Source: Opimibacter sp041746735 (lineage in GTDB: Bacteria > Bacteroidota > Bacteroidia > Chitinophagales > Saprospiraceae). From it: a DNA stretch of 64,000 bases. The stretch's first letter is position 1, and each line of letters begins with the position of its first letter. A program made the position numbers and the translations under genes. Where the stretch lies: contig JBGTGP010000017.1 of assembly GCA_041746735.1 (NCBI GenBank), forward strand, positions 67,033 to 131,032, written 5' to 3'. The notes under the pieces are model-generated. The model had not been told where the DNA came from. It was given only the letters and a program-made list of their open reading frames with translations, and searched no databases. Of this stretch, positions 18,253 to 26,314 are shown piece after piece.

Positions 18253-19650
18253 ATGAGTGAAATCAAGTTTGGAACAGACGGATGGCGGGCTATTATCGCA
18301 GATGACTATACCGTCAGAAATGTGATCCGCGTATCAGAAGCTTCCGCCATTTTTATGGAAGAGCGGGCGATGCAGAAGGTCGTCATCGGATATGATTGCC
18401 GATTTGGCGGCCAACTTTTTGCTGAAACAGCAGCCAGGGTATTTGGTACTCATCAGATCGAAGTCGTAATGGGTGACCGTGTAGCCTCTACCCCCATGAT
18501 TTCCCTGGCCGTCAAGGTCCTGGGTGCCGATTTGGGCGTCGTCATTACCGCCAGCCACAACCCGCCTTCCTATAATGGATTCAAACTAAAATCAGCGTAT
18601 GGAGGACCCTCAGTTCCGGATGATATTTCAGCCGTCGAAAGCCACATTCCCGAGAAAGCCTTGAAGAAACTCGATTCCCTTCAGGATATACGGGATAAAG
18701 AGCTGTTTTCATACATGAACCTCGAAGATCTCTACTATGATCATGTAATAGCCGCATTTGATATGAACGCCATCCGGAATGCATCCCTTGGTGTAGCTTA
18801 TGATGCCATGTATGGAGCCGGGTATAGAATATTTCCACGTCTCTTGCCGGATGCTGTTTGTCTGCATTGTGAGTACAACCCTTCGTTCTATGGACAAGCT
18901 CCGGAACCCATCGAACGGAATTTAAAACCGTTTATGGACCTGATCCATTCTGATCCGAATCTGCAGATTGGTATTGCCCATGATGGCGATGCGGACAGGA
19001 TTGGGATGTTTGATGCGGACGGCCTGTTTGTGGATTCCCATCATATACTCTTATTGTTGCTCTATTATCTCCACAAGCATAAACATATGACCGGCAAAGT
19101 GGTCATCACGTTTTCTGTAACGGACAAGATGGTGCAACTGGCCCAGAAGTTTGGCCTGGAAGTAGAGGTCACCAAAATTGGTTTCAAATATATCGCAGAG
19201 ATCATGACCCGTGAAGATGTATTGGTCGGGGGAGAAGAATCCGGAGGACTTGCGGTCAAAGGACATATTCCGGAGCGGGATGGTGTCTGGGTCGGTTTAC
19301 TCATCCTGGAGTTTATGGCCAAAACCGGCAAATCCCTTCGGGAATTAATCCAATTGGTCTATGATGAAGTAGGGACATTTGCTTTTGATCGCGATGATCT
19401 TCATATCACTCCGGAACAAAAAGAGGAAATTCTGGATAAATGTCATGGGGACGAGTTCTCTGTATTTGGCCCGCACACCATAACCCGGATTGAGAAACTG
19501 GATGGATTTAAATACTATCTGGACAATGGCACATGGGTCATGATCCGACCCTCTGGTACAGAGCCCGTCCTCAGAGTGTATTGTGAAGCACCAGACAGAC
19601 AAATAGCTAGAGCTACCCTGGATCATGTCCGGAGTACATTATTGGGTTGA
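18253..19650 (+). CDS. Phosphoglucomutase/phosphomannomutase family protein
   Basis: A 465-residue alpha-D-phosphohexomutase with all four signature loops: ASHNPPSYNGFK with the phosphoserine at residue 101, the metal-binding DGDADRIGMFD, the sugar-binding GGEESGGLA, and the phosphate-binding RPSGTEPVLRVY near the C terminus. It interconverts hexose 1- and 6-phosphates; motifs alone do not separate glucose, mannose and glucosamine specificity. It opens with FGTDGWRAIIADDYT, typical of the shorter subfamily found in Bacteroidota. It stands alone. Confidence 0.9.
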   Translation: MSEIKFGTDGWRAIIADDYTVRNVIRVSEASAIFMEERAMQKVVIGYDCRFGGQLFAETAARVFGTHQIEVVMGDRVASTPMISLAVKVLGADLGVVITASHNPPSYNGFKLKSAYGGPSVPDDISAVESHIPEKALKKLDSLQDIRDKELFSYMNLEDLYYDHVIAAFDMNAIRNASLGVAYDAMYGAGYRIFPRLLPDAVCLHCEYNPSFYGQAPEPIERNLKPFMDLIHSDPNLQIGIAHDGDADRIGMFDADGLFVDSHHILLLLLYYLHKHKHMTGKVVITFSVTDKMVQLAQKFGLEVEVTKIGFKYIAEIMTREDVLVGGEESGGLAVKGHIPERDGVWVGLLILEFMAKTGKSLRELIQLVYDEVGTFAFDRDDLHITPEQKEEILDKCHGDEFSVFGPHTITRIEKLDGFKYYLDNGTWVMIRPSGTEPVLRVYCEAPDRQIARATLDHVRSTLLG

Positions 19651-19834
19651 TGTTGTTCGCTTTAGGAAGGTTGGATTTTTGTATAAGTACAATGAGTGAC
19701 GCAAGCCATGGCTGATATTTTCCAACTTCTTTGCTATGAAATAATAATCCTGGATGCTATAAAAGGAGGGAATGAAGGAATAAAATTAGCTGCATTAGGA
19801 AATAAAAGGGTATATTGTGGAAAATTAAACGATT

Positions 19835-20335
19835 ATGAACCAATTACGTATGTTTTGGGTGCTATTGCTACCCGTTGTTTTTCTGTTGCCGGCATGCCAG
19901 CCAGCAGCTACACACGATCAATCAGCAGCAGTAAATGTTGATTCCGTCAAAGCCCAAATTGAAGGAATGGAAATGGCGTATGCCAAAGCCATGAACGCAA
20001 AGGATGCAGACGGGGTTGCCGTGTACTATGCGTCCGATGCCCAAAGTTTGGCATCGAATGAACCTACCCGGGTGGGTCAGAAAGCGATCCTGGAAGGTCT
20101 CAAAAAGGATTTGAGCATGGACACCACAGGAAATACAGTCGCCTATGCCACCACAGGCGTGTGGGCTGATGGAAAGTATGCTGTTGAAACAGGTACATCT
20201 ACGGTATCTGACAAAGACGGAAAAGTGGTATCCACAGGTAAATACATGACCTTGTTTGAATTGCGTGATGGCAAGTACATTGCGATCCGCGATATTTGGA
20301 ACAGCGATGCTCCGGAAAAAGCTGCCGGTCAATAA
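19835..20335 (+). CDS. Lipoprotein with NTF2-like (DUF4440/SnoaL) domain
   Basis: A lipoprotein signal (WVLLLPVVFLLPAC, cysteine at residue 21) is followed by a single cone-shaped NTF2-like domain of about 120 residues: GMEMAYAKAMNAKDADGVAVYYASDA, then WADGKYAVETGTSTV and FELRDGKYIAIRDIWNSD. Such domains are found in ketosteroid-isomerase-like enzymes and in non-enzymatic binding proteins. The function here is unknown. The gene is followed by a strong terminator. Confidence 0.78.
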   Translation: MNQLRMFWVLLLPVVFLLPACQPAATHDQSAAVNVDSVKAQIEGMEMAYAKAMNAKDADGVAVYYASDAQSLASNEPTRVGQKAILEGLKKDLSMDTTGNTVAYATTGVWADGKYAVETGTSTVSDKDGKVVSTGKYMTLFELRDGKYIAIRDIWNSDAPEKAAGQ

Positions 20336-20373
20336 CCTATCGGTAAGAGAAATCTCACTGCTTAACCTTTCAT

Positions 20374-20408
20374 AGAGTCTGGCCAACAGGTCCAGACTCT
20401 ATTTTTTT
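20374..20408 (+). terminator. Rho-independent terminator
   Basis: AGAGTCTGG (20374-20382) pairs exactly with CCAGACTCT (20392-20400) across a nine-base loop and is followed by ATTTTTTT. It lies 39 bases after the NTF2-like gene and ends that transcript. Confidence 0.88.
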
Positions 20409-20538
20409 CTACTTCCAAAAAGGTTTTAAGAAGGCCTGCATCAGGGTGTCCTCTTCCAGATGGGTGTTTCATCCCGCTTAGGGTCGGTCGTGAGCTGTAT
20501 TGATGATGGGAAAAAGGGGCACATGGTTTGTTGTAAGC

Positions 20539-21312
20539 CTATCGGCCATGTCTCAACATTTCCGCATACGCATCAGGTAAAGGACTGGCCTCAATGGCAC
20601 TTGTCGCCCTTTCTACGTCATACGGAAACCGGATGAATTCCACTCCGATACTATTTTTTTGATGTGGGGTACTGAATTCATCCATCGTCAACAACACAAA
20701 ACATCCCATAGGATTGTCATCTTTGGGCTTGCCGACCGATCCAATGTTGATCGCATGCCTGAAATATGGAGTCGATCCGGACCTGGATTCCAGTATCCGA
20801 TGGTACGGTTTATGGGTATGACCAAAGCAAAGGATATCGGCCTGCGCCTTTTCCAAAATGCGGAGCAAGGTTTTTTCTTCACGATCCTCAAAAAGATATT
20901 CATTAACCTTGCGGGGGCTGCCATGCACCATCAGGAGTTGAAGAAGACCTTCCGAAAAATGATATTCATGCCGGATGTGTGCGGGAAGCGTCCGGAGGTA
21001 TTTCCTTGTATCGGCCAGCATCAGCGAATTGGTGTACGCGATGGATATCTTTCCCATTTCTTTTTCAATATCCGATGTGTAGGCACAACCGCAATCATCT
21101 GATTGAAGTCCGATCCCGTAGTCATAATTTCCTGCGAGGGTAGGTATCCGACGTTTTTGAATTTCCTGTATGACTTCATTCGGCCAGATATTATATCCGA
21201 CCAGATCACCAAGACAATAGACAGCATCCGGCTGTAGCCGGTCGATTTCATGCAGGCATGCTTCCAGTGCAGGCAGATTGGCATGGATATCGGAGAACAA
21301 CGCAATACGCAT
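20539..21312 (-). CDS. Metallophosphoesterase, YfcE/MJ0936-like
   Basis: A 257-residue calcineurin-like phosphoesterase with every metal-binding block in order: FSDIHANLPALEACL, LGDLVGYN, GNYD, HGSP and FGHTHKP. Related proteins hydrolyse phosphodiesters or small phosphate compounds; the substrate here is unknown. It starts six bases after the stop of the arsenite permease gene, so it is probably the last gene of the arsenic operon, an unusual companion. Confidence 0.87.
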   Translation of the reverse strand: MRIALFSDIHANLPALEACLHEIDRLQPDAVYCLGDLVGYNIWPNEVIQEIQKRRIPTLAGNYDYGIGLQSDDCGCAYTSDIEKEMGKISIAYTNSLMLADTRKYLRTLPAHIRHEYHFSEGLLQLLMVHGSPRKVNEYLFEDREEKTLLRILEKAQADILCFGHTHKPYHRILESRSGSTPYFRHAINIGSVGKPKDDNPMGCFVLLTMDEFSTPHQKNSIGVEFIRFPYDVERATSAIEASPLPDAYAEMLRHGR

Positions 21313-21318
21313 AGCAGT

Positions 21319-22401
21319 CTATATAGGATGTACGGTTTTTAAATAATATTTCTTCTTCAGCCAAAAAGCAACACGAACCAGCAGAATGAGCGCCGGTACT
21401 TCTACTAACGGTCCGACCACACCGGCAAACGCCTGAGCACTATGGATGCCATATACACCGATCGCCACCGCAATAGCTAATTCAAAGTTATTTCCTGCCG
21501 CGGTAAAGGAAATCGCAGTGTTGGTGGGGTAATCAGCCCCGAGTTTTCGACTGATGAGAAAACTCAGGAGAAACATAATAGCAAAATACAAAGTCAAGGG
21601 TATAGCGATACGGATTACATCTATCGGAATCTGAACAATAAGATCTCCTTTCAGACTAAACATAATGACGATCGTCAGGAGTAATGCGATCAGGGTTATA
21701 GGTGAAATGGCCGGCACAAAGCGATTCGTATACCAGATCTCTCCCTTAAGCCTGAGCAATATCGCCCTGGTTAGAAAACCTGTAACAAAGGGAATGCCCA
21801 GATAAATAGCTACACTTCGAGCAATTTGGCCCATAGTGATTTCAATGTTGGCCCCGGCTATTCCCAGCATGGGAGGTAAAACCGTAATAAAGAAATAGGC
21901 GAAAACACTGTATAACAAGACCTGAAACAGGCTGTTTAGCGCCACCAGTCCAGCCGCGTATTCCCGGTCTCCCTCGGCCAGTTCATTCCAAACCATGACC
22001 ATGGCTATACAACGGGCCAGTCCAATTAAAATCAAACCGGTCATATACCCCGGATGATCCCGAAGAAAAAGGAACGCAAGAAGAAACATCAGAACGGGTC
22101 CTATGACCCAATTGAGCAACAACGAAATACCGAGAACGCGTGTATTTCTAAATACATGTTGGAGCTTTCCATACCGAACTTTTGTAAACGGTGGGTACAT
22201 CATCAGGATCAATCCGATAGCCAATGGGATATTGGTGGTGCCAGATGACATACGCTGTATGACTTCAGGCAGTGCAGGAAAAAAATATCCGAATATAATT
22301 CCCAAAGCCATGGCCGCAAATATCCAGAGAGTAAGACATCGGTCGAGCCATTGTAGTTTTTTCCTGGGACGAAGGACCGGGAGGTCATAAGAGCTTGCCA
22401 T
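21319..22401 (-). CDS. acr3: Arsenite efflux permease, ACR3 family
   Basis: A 360-residue membrane protein with about ten membrane helices that exports arsenite. The ACR3 signature is clear: LARCIAMVMVWNELAEGD with the conserved cysteine, GLVALNSLFQ, and FTAAGNNFELAIAVAIGVYG. The ATG at 22401 gives the normal ACR3 N terminus (LQWLDRCLTLWIF); a longer frame upstream would run through the gene remnant at 22427-22585. It lies in the arsR-arsM-acr3 order and is probably controlled by the ArsR encoded 1 kb upstream. Confidence 0.93.
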   Translation of the reverse strand: MASSYDLPVLRPRKKLQWLDRCLTLWIFAAMALGIIFGYFFPALPEVIQRMSSGTTNIPLAIGLILMMYPPFTKVRYGKLQHVFRNTRVLGISLLLNWVIGPVLMFLLAFLFLRDHPGYMTGLILIGLARCIAMVMVWNELAEGDREYAAGLVALNSLFQVLLYSVFAYFFITVLPPMLGIAGANIEITMGQIARSVAIYLGIPFVTGFLTRAILLRLKGEIWYTNRFVPAISPITLIALLLTIVIMFSLKGDLIVQIPIDVIRIAIPLTLYFAIMFLLSFLISRKLGADYPTNTAISFTAAGNNFELAIAVAIGVYGIHSAQAFAGVVGPLVEVPALILLVRVAFWLKKKYYLKTVHPI

Positions 22402-22426
22402 CAATGTCCGTATTTGAGGATGATCG

Positions 22427-22585
22427 CTATTTGACCCGCATGAAAATCTGACGGATGAGAAAACCAATACTATTGGGGGAAGGTGCGAGTGTTTTAGTCA
22501 GGTCTGATTCATACAGCTTTGAAAGAAGGCCGGTAAACCGGGTCTGGCCTTCTTCCCATAAACTCAACAGGTGTAATGTCACCAT
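22427..22585 (-). pseudogene. Truncated DinB-like gene between arsM and acr3
   Basis: A 52-codon frame begins ATG at 22585, 12 bases after arsM ends, and encodes LWEEGQTRFTGLLSKLYESD, then LAPSPNSIGFLIRQI, followed by FMRVK and a stop. This closely resembles, from memory, the first ~45 residues of DinB/YfiT-like metal-dependent proteins, where the equivalent of the final part reads FLIRHI with a metal-ligand histidine. Here that residue is Gln and the remaining ~100 residues are missing. I read it as the remnant of a third gene of the arsenic operon, although a functional small peptide cannot be excluded. Confidence 0.5.
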
Positions 22586-22597
22586 CGATAAAGATTT

Positions 22598-23437
22598 TTA
22601 GCAGCAACCTGAACCCGGCTCACAGCAGGATTTTGGTTTTTCAGCGTAAACGGTAATACTGAAGATACCCGTTTCGCCCGATGCAAAGGCTACCATAGCT
22701 GGTTCATCCAGATACCGGCGCAGGATATCATCCGGGATCACAATGGCTTTTTCTTTCTGGAGCACCACATTTGTAAATCCATTGGCATAGATCAGATTGA
22801 GATAGGCATGTTTGTCGATGGCACCTGAAATGCAACCCGCATACATTTCTGCATCGCTGCGGAGCGCTTCAGGCAGTTGACCTGAGAGGACGATGTCGGA
22901 TATACTAAAATGACCACCAGGTTTTAACACGCGAAAAATCTCTTTGAACACATTGTCTTTGTTGGGGACCAGGTTCAGGACGCAATTACTGACCACGACA
23001 TCTGCGAGATTGGAGGTCACTGGTATTTTTTCAATATCTCCCTGTCTGAATTCAACATTTTTAAATCCTCTTTTTTCAGCATTGAGGCGAGCCTTTTCGA
23101 TCATCGCAGGGGTAAAGTCGATGCCAATGACCCTGCCGGTTTCTCCGGTTTCCGCTCGGGCTACAAAACAATCATTACCGGCACCACTGCCAAGATCAAT
23201 GATGGTATCTCCCTGCCGGATGCGGGCAAATTGAGTTGGAAGTCCACAGCCCAAGCCGAGATCCGCCTCCGGAGTATAGCCCTCAAGGGCGGTATAGTCG
23301 TCCGTCATAATATTGTAAACCTCCGTAGAACATCCGCCGGCTCCACAGCAGGAGGTCTGGTTCGTCGTCTTGTCCTGTAGAGCTATTTCACTGTACTTTT
23401 GCTGTACCAGGTCTTTGAGTTGTGCATCTGTTTGCAT
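22598..23437 (-). CDS. arsM: Arsenite S-adenosylmethionine methyltransferase
   Basis: A 279-residue SAM methyltransferase that methylates As(III). The SAM site is DLGSGAGNDCF. The conserved arsenic-binding cysteines are present in LGLGCGLPT, VSNCVLNL and YAGCISGA. Further cysteine pairs sit near the N terminus (SCCGAGGC) and at the very end (CCEPGSGCC), as in many bacterial ArsM proteins. It follows arsR on the same strand, with a candidate operator between the two. Confidence 0.93.
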   Translation of the reverse strand: MQTDAQLKDLVQQKYSEIALQDKTTNQTSCCGAGGCSTEVYNIMTDDYTALEGYTPEADLGLGCGLPTQFARIRQGDTIIDLGSGAGNDCFVARAETGETGRVIGIDFTPAMIEKARLNAEKRGFKNVEFRQGDIEKIPVTSNLADVVVSNCVLNLVPNKDNVFKEIFRVLKPGGHFSISDIVLSGQLPEALRSDAEMYAGCISGAIDKHAYLNLIYANGFTNVVLQKEKAIVIPDDILRRYLDEPAMVAFASGETGIFSITVYAEKPKSCCEPGSGCC

Positions 23438-23461
23438 AGTTAGGTGTATTTAAATTGTTAA

Positions 23462-23477
23462 ATCGTAATATAACGAT
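23462..23477. promoter_or_regulatory. Candidate ArsR operator upstream of arsM
   Basis: ATCGTAATATAACGAT is a near-perfect palindrome (14 of 16 positions symmetric), 25-40 bases before arsM. It has the same half-sites (ATCG, eight bases, CGAT) as the site upstream of arsR at 23842-23857. ArsR repressors bind such AT-rich dyads. The assignment is inferred from symmetry, repetition and position. Confidence 0.6.
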
Positions 23478-23496
23478 GATATAGTGAAAAAAAATA

Positions 23497-23829
23497 TCAG
23501 CAACATTTATTTCTCATTACCGTATAGCTGGTAAAAAGTTCGTGTAGTTCTTTTTTCGCTTGCTCCCAGGCGAACTCATCAATACAATAGCAGACTGTGT
23601 TGCCAGAGATGTCTCCCTTGATCAGGCCTGATCCTTTTAGTTCCTTTAAGTGTTGAGAAACAGTACTTTGTGATAAGGGTAGCTCATCCACAATATCGCC
23701 ACAAATACAAGCTTGACGCTGTATCAGGACCCGCAGTATAGCCACCCGGGCCGGATGAGCCATAGCCTTCGCCCAAGCGGCTATCCGGTTATCCCGAACT
23801 GAAAATTCATCTGATTTGGTCGCTCCCAT
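23497..23829 (-). CDS. arsR: ArsR-family arsenic-responsive repressor
   Basis: A 110-residue winged-helix repressor: KAMAHPARVAILRVL, then LPLSQSTVSQHLKELKGSGL as the recognition helix. Candidate As(III) ligands are Cys41 and Cys43 (ACICGD) and the C-terminal cysteine pair at 109-110. It would repress the operon until arsenite binds. Its start lies 13 bases from a palindrome that matches a second one before arsM, pointing to autoregulation. Confidence 0.92.
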   Translation of the reverse strand: MGATKSDEFSVRDNRIAAWAKAMAHPARVAILRVLIQRQACICGDIVDELPLSQSTVSQHLKELKGSGLIKGDISGNTVCYCIDEFAWEQAKKELHELFTSYTVMRNKCC

Positions 23830-23841
23830 TGGTTATTATTT

Positions 23842-23857
23842 ATCGCAAAAATACGAT
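23842..23857. promoter_or_regulatory. Candidate ArsR operator and -7 element upstream of arsR
   Basis: ATCGCAAAAATACGAT shares both half-sites and spacing with the arsM-proximal site. On the arsR strand the same bases read TATTTTTG, a match to the Bacteroidota -7 consensus TAnnTTTG, so repressor binding would cover the promoter. No convincing -33 element was found. Confidence 0.6.
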
Positions 23858-24063
23858 TAATATCAATGCCGCGCAATACCCCGCTTAATTTTTTTACCTC
23901 GTGAGCGGCCCATGAGGGCTATATATCTGACTGTTTCAGGCATCAGAGTCAAAAAAAAAGATTGAAAATGGGATCGTTGACAACCGACCTGTATCTTCAT
24001 CCCGCATTCATCTTGCTGAAATAATGAACCGTCCGGTGGATATACAAGCACCTGTTGCCAACT

Positions 24064-25113
24064 ATGGGCCATAAGAAACTAAGACAAGAACGGAATTGCC
24101 TTAATTGTGGCCACCACGTCACAGATCGGTACTGTTCGCATTGTGGCCAGCAGAACCTTGAACTTAAGGATTCCGCATGGTACCTGATAGTCCATTATGT
24201 GCAGGACCTTTTTCATTATGACGGAAAGCTATGGCATACGCTTCGAAATCTCGTACTTCGTCCTGGCCGGGTAGCTGAAGAGTACATGGAGGGTAAGCGG
24301 GTGCAGAATCTCGAACCGATCCGGTTTTATGTGTTTGCCTCTACAGTATTTTTTCTGCTGTTGTATTTGACAGTTGGCTCTCTCTCGGTCAATTTGCAAT
24401 CCGATGCCAGGTTGGACTATACCCGACGACTCCATGTACTACAGCAGGAGAAGCAGTTTGCCGCCGGATCATCTGACACTGTATTGCTCAGTCAGCTGAT
24501 CGAATCCCTCCATCACCAACGGGATAGTCTGGCAGTCGGGGGCAGTGCCAGAATTGGTGATGTTGAGATAGACCTCTTTTCGGCGGATGGAGATGATGAA
24601 ACAGCCGCGACGGGCTTTGGGGGATGGATTGAGGCTCGGCTGAAAGCTAGAAGCGCAGAACTCGAAAGCCAGTACGAAGGCGATGAGGTGAAAGCGACTG
24701 CAGCACTTTTAGACGAACTGTTTCATAAGATTCCCCATCTTTTATTTCTCAGCCTGCCTTTTTTTGCCTTTTGGCTCAAATTGCTGTATTGGCGGTCATT
24801 CCGTACACGGTATGTAGAACACTTCATTTTTTCGGTCTACCATTATGCCTATGTGTTTACCTTCTATACGTCTTATCTGATCGTTGATTGGTTGCTGGAT
24901 GCCACCGACAGTTCAATGGTAGAAACGCTCCGGCCCTGGATCATTGCTTGTTACTTCCTCTACCCCGGGTTATATCTGGCCCTTTCCTTGAGGCGATTTT
25001 ATCAGGATCGATGGTTCACGCTGATGTTAAAATACCTGGTACTTGCTCTGTTGTTCGGCATTACATTACTCTTCTTGTTCCTCGTGGTGGCCTTTATTTC
25101 CTTTATTTGGTAA
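24064..25113 (+). CDS. DUF3667 membrane protein with N-terminal zinc ribbon
   Basis: A 349-residue protein that begins with a zinc ribbon (CLNCGHHVTDRYCSHCGQ) and continues with the DUF3667 signature (LFHYDGKLWHTLRNLVLRPG, then EEYMEGKR). There is one membrane helix at about 90-115, a soluble charged stretch, and three or four membrane helices in the C-terminal third. DUF3667 proteins are widespread in Bacteroidota and their role is unknown. The ATG at 24064 is preferred over an in-frame TTG at 24055. Confidence 0.85.
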   Translation: MGHKKLRQERNCLNCGHHVTDRYCSHCGQQNLELKDSAWYLIVHYVQDLFHYDGKLWHTLRNLVLRPGRVAEEYMEGKRVQNLEPIRFYVFASTVFFLLLYLTVGSLSVNLQSDARLDYTRRLHVLQQEKQFAAGSSDTVLLSQLIESLHHQRDSLAVGGSARIGDVEIDLFSADGDDETAATGFGGWIEARLKARSAELESQYEGDEVKATAALLDELFHKIPHLLFLSLPFFAFWLKLLYWRSFRTRYVEHFIFSVYHYAYVFTFYTSYLIVDWLLDATDSSMVETLRPWIIACYFLYPGLYLALSLRRFYQDRWFTLMLKYLVLALLFGITLLFLFLVVAFISFIW

Positions 25114-25166
25114 AGGAAAAATATCAAGGGGCATAGACCAGTTTCCCTTCACAATCAAACCGGTAG

Positions 25167-25218
25167 CCAGTTCATCCTTAGTTTTGATCAATTCATGTAG
25201 CAGAAGACCAGTTCATCC
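25167..25218 (+). promoter_or_regulatory. LytTR-type direct repeats before the LytS operon
   Basis: Three repeats stand in line: CCAGTTCATCC (25167), TCAATTCATGT (25188) and CCAGTTCATCC (25208), with starts 21 and 20 bases apart. LytTR regulators bind pairs of nine-base repeats, consensus [TA][AC][CA]GTTN[AG][TG], separated by about 12 bases; each copy here matches 8 of 9. The array ends 44 bases before the first kinase start, consistent with autoregulation. Confidence 0.6.
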
Positions 25219-25261
25219 GTTTTGATACGGGAGCAGTGAAGGGTTTCGCTACCTTGGACCC

Positions 25262-26314
25262 ATGTCGCTGAAGCGTTATAGCCGAAAGGAGCCACTGGTG
25301 TTTATCTGGGTCATGGTCCCGTACATCATCTTTATGAATCTTTTGGTATTTGGCAGTTGTATACTACAATCAGTAGGAGCCTTTGCCAAGAGTTTCGGAA
25401 TTACAACCTTCTATTTTTCAATCGTCTATGGTATATTCGGTTGGGTCGCCGTGATGATCCGTCATCGGTTTGCAGCACCAGGAGATTTGTTTAAGCGGGT
25501 GAGAATCATGCTCCCTGTGTTTTATATCATGAACGGACTGGGGATTTACGGCATTTATGAATTGTATGAAGTATTGGACCTGGTGGATTGTGTGACCAAG
25601 CCGGAGCGGTACGGATGGACGGTACTCTATGGCTGTATCATGAGCACCCTCATCACATTTATCAATGAAGGTATGGCCAATTGGGAAAGTTGGAAAAATT
25701 CCCTGTCCGAAAGCGAAAAACTAAAAAATGCCTATCAGCGCAGTAAACTTCTGGGACTGAAAGGTCAGATCAACCCTCATTTCCTGTTTAACTGCTTTAA
25801 TTCCCTCTCCGGTCTGATCCAGGAGGATGAAGCCAGGGCCGAAAAATTTCTGGATGAGATGACTAAGGTTCATCGTTATCTGCTTCGGGGAGATGACGTG
25901 TATCTGGTAAACCTTGGTGAGGAGATGAAATTTGCCACCTCCTATCTCTATCTGACTCAGGCCCGGTTTGGAGAGGCATTGAAGGTATCTGTACAGTTGC
26001 CGGAACATTTGATGTCCCGCAAAATTCCCCCACTCAGCATGCAGGTCATCCTGGAGAATATCATCTATACCAATGCGCTCAATCGACGGGAACCTCTGAA
26101 TATCCTGATAACAGCAGATGATAAGGATAATCTGCTGATCAGCCATAGTCTTCACGAAAAAGTCATCGTTCAGCATCTGAACGTAGATGAAGGGCTTGAC
26201 AATCTGGTGACAAAATATCTACTGCTCCATTCAGAAGGAATTCGGGTACAAGAGACCGGGCATACCCGTCGTATTACAGTTCCATTGTTTGCCCACAATC
26301 CCGTAAGGACATGA
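25262..26314 (+). CDS. LytS-type sensor histidine kinase with degenerate ATPase domain
   Basis: A 350-residue protein with four membrane helices in the first 150 residues and a His_kinase (PF06580) dimerisation region with the phospho-acceptor His173 (NPHFLFNCFNSL). The C-terminal ATP-binding domain looks broken: the N-box reads LENIIYTNAL where active LytS kinases have ENAxKHN, and the G-box reads DEGLDNLV where GxGLxNI is expected. It has the same layout as the next gene, also with His at residue 173, so the two look like a duplicated pair. It may serve as a phospho-accepting or sensing partner, without being an active kinase itself. It overlaps the next gene by four bases (ATGA). Confidence 0.85.
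   Translation: MSLKRYSRKEPLVFIWVMVPYIIFMNLLVFGSCILQSVGAFAKSFGITTFYFSIVYGIFGWVAVMIRHRFAAPGDLFKRVRIMLPVFYIMNGLGIYGIYELYEVLDLVDCVTKPERYGWTVLYGCIMSTLITFINEGMANWESWKNSLSESEKLKNAYQRSKLLGLKGQINPHFLFNCFNSLSGLIQEDEARAEKFLDEMTKVHRYLLRGDDVYLVNLGEEMKFATSYLYLTQARFGEALKVSVQLPEHLMSRKIPPLSMQVILENIIYTNALNRREPLNILITADDKDNLLISHSLHEKVIVQHLNVDEGLDNLVTKYLLLHSEGIRVQETGHTRRITVPLFAHNPVRT

Noticed and set aside
19696..19941. 81-residue frame upstream of the NTF2-like lipoprotein
   Set aside because: It overlaps the lipoprotein start in another frame and has no signal or domain.
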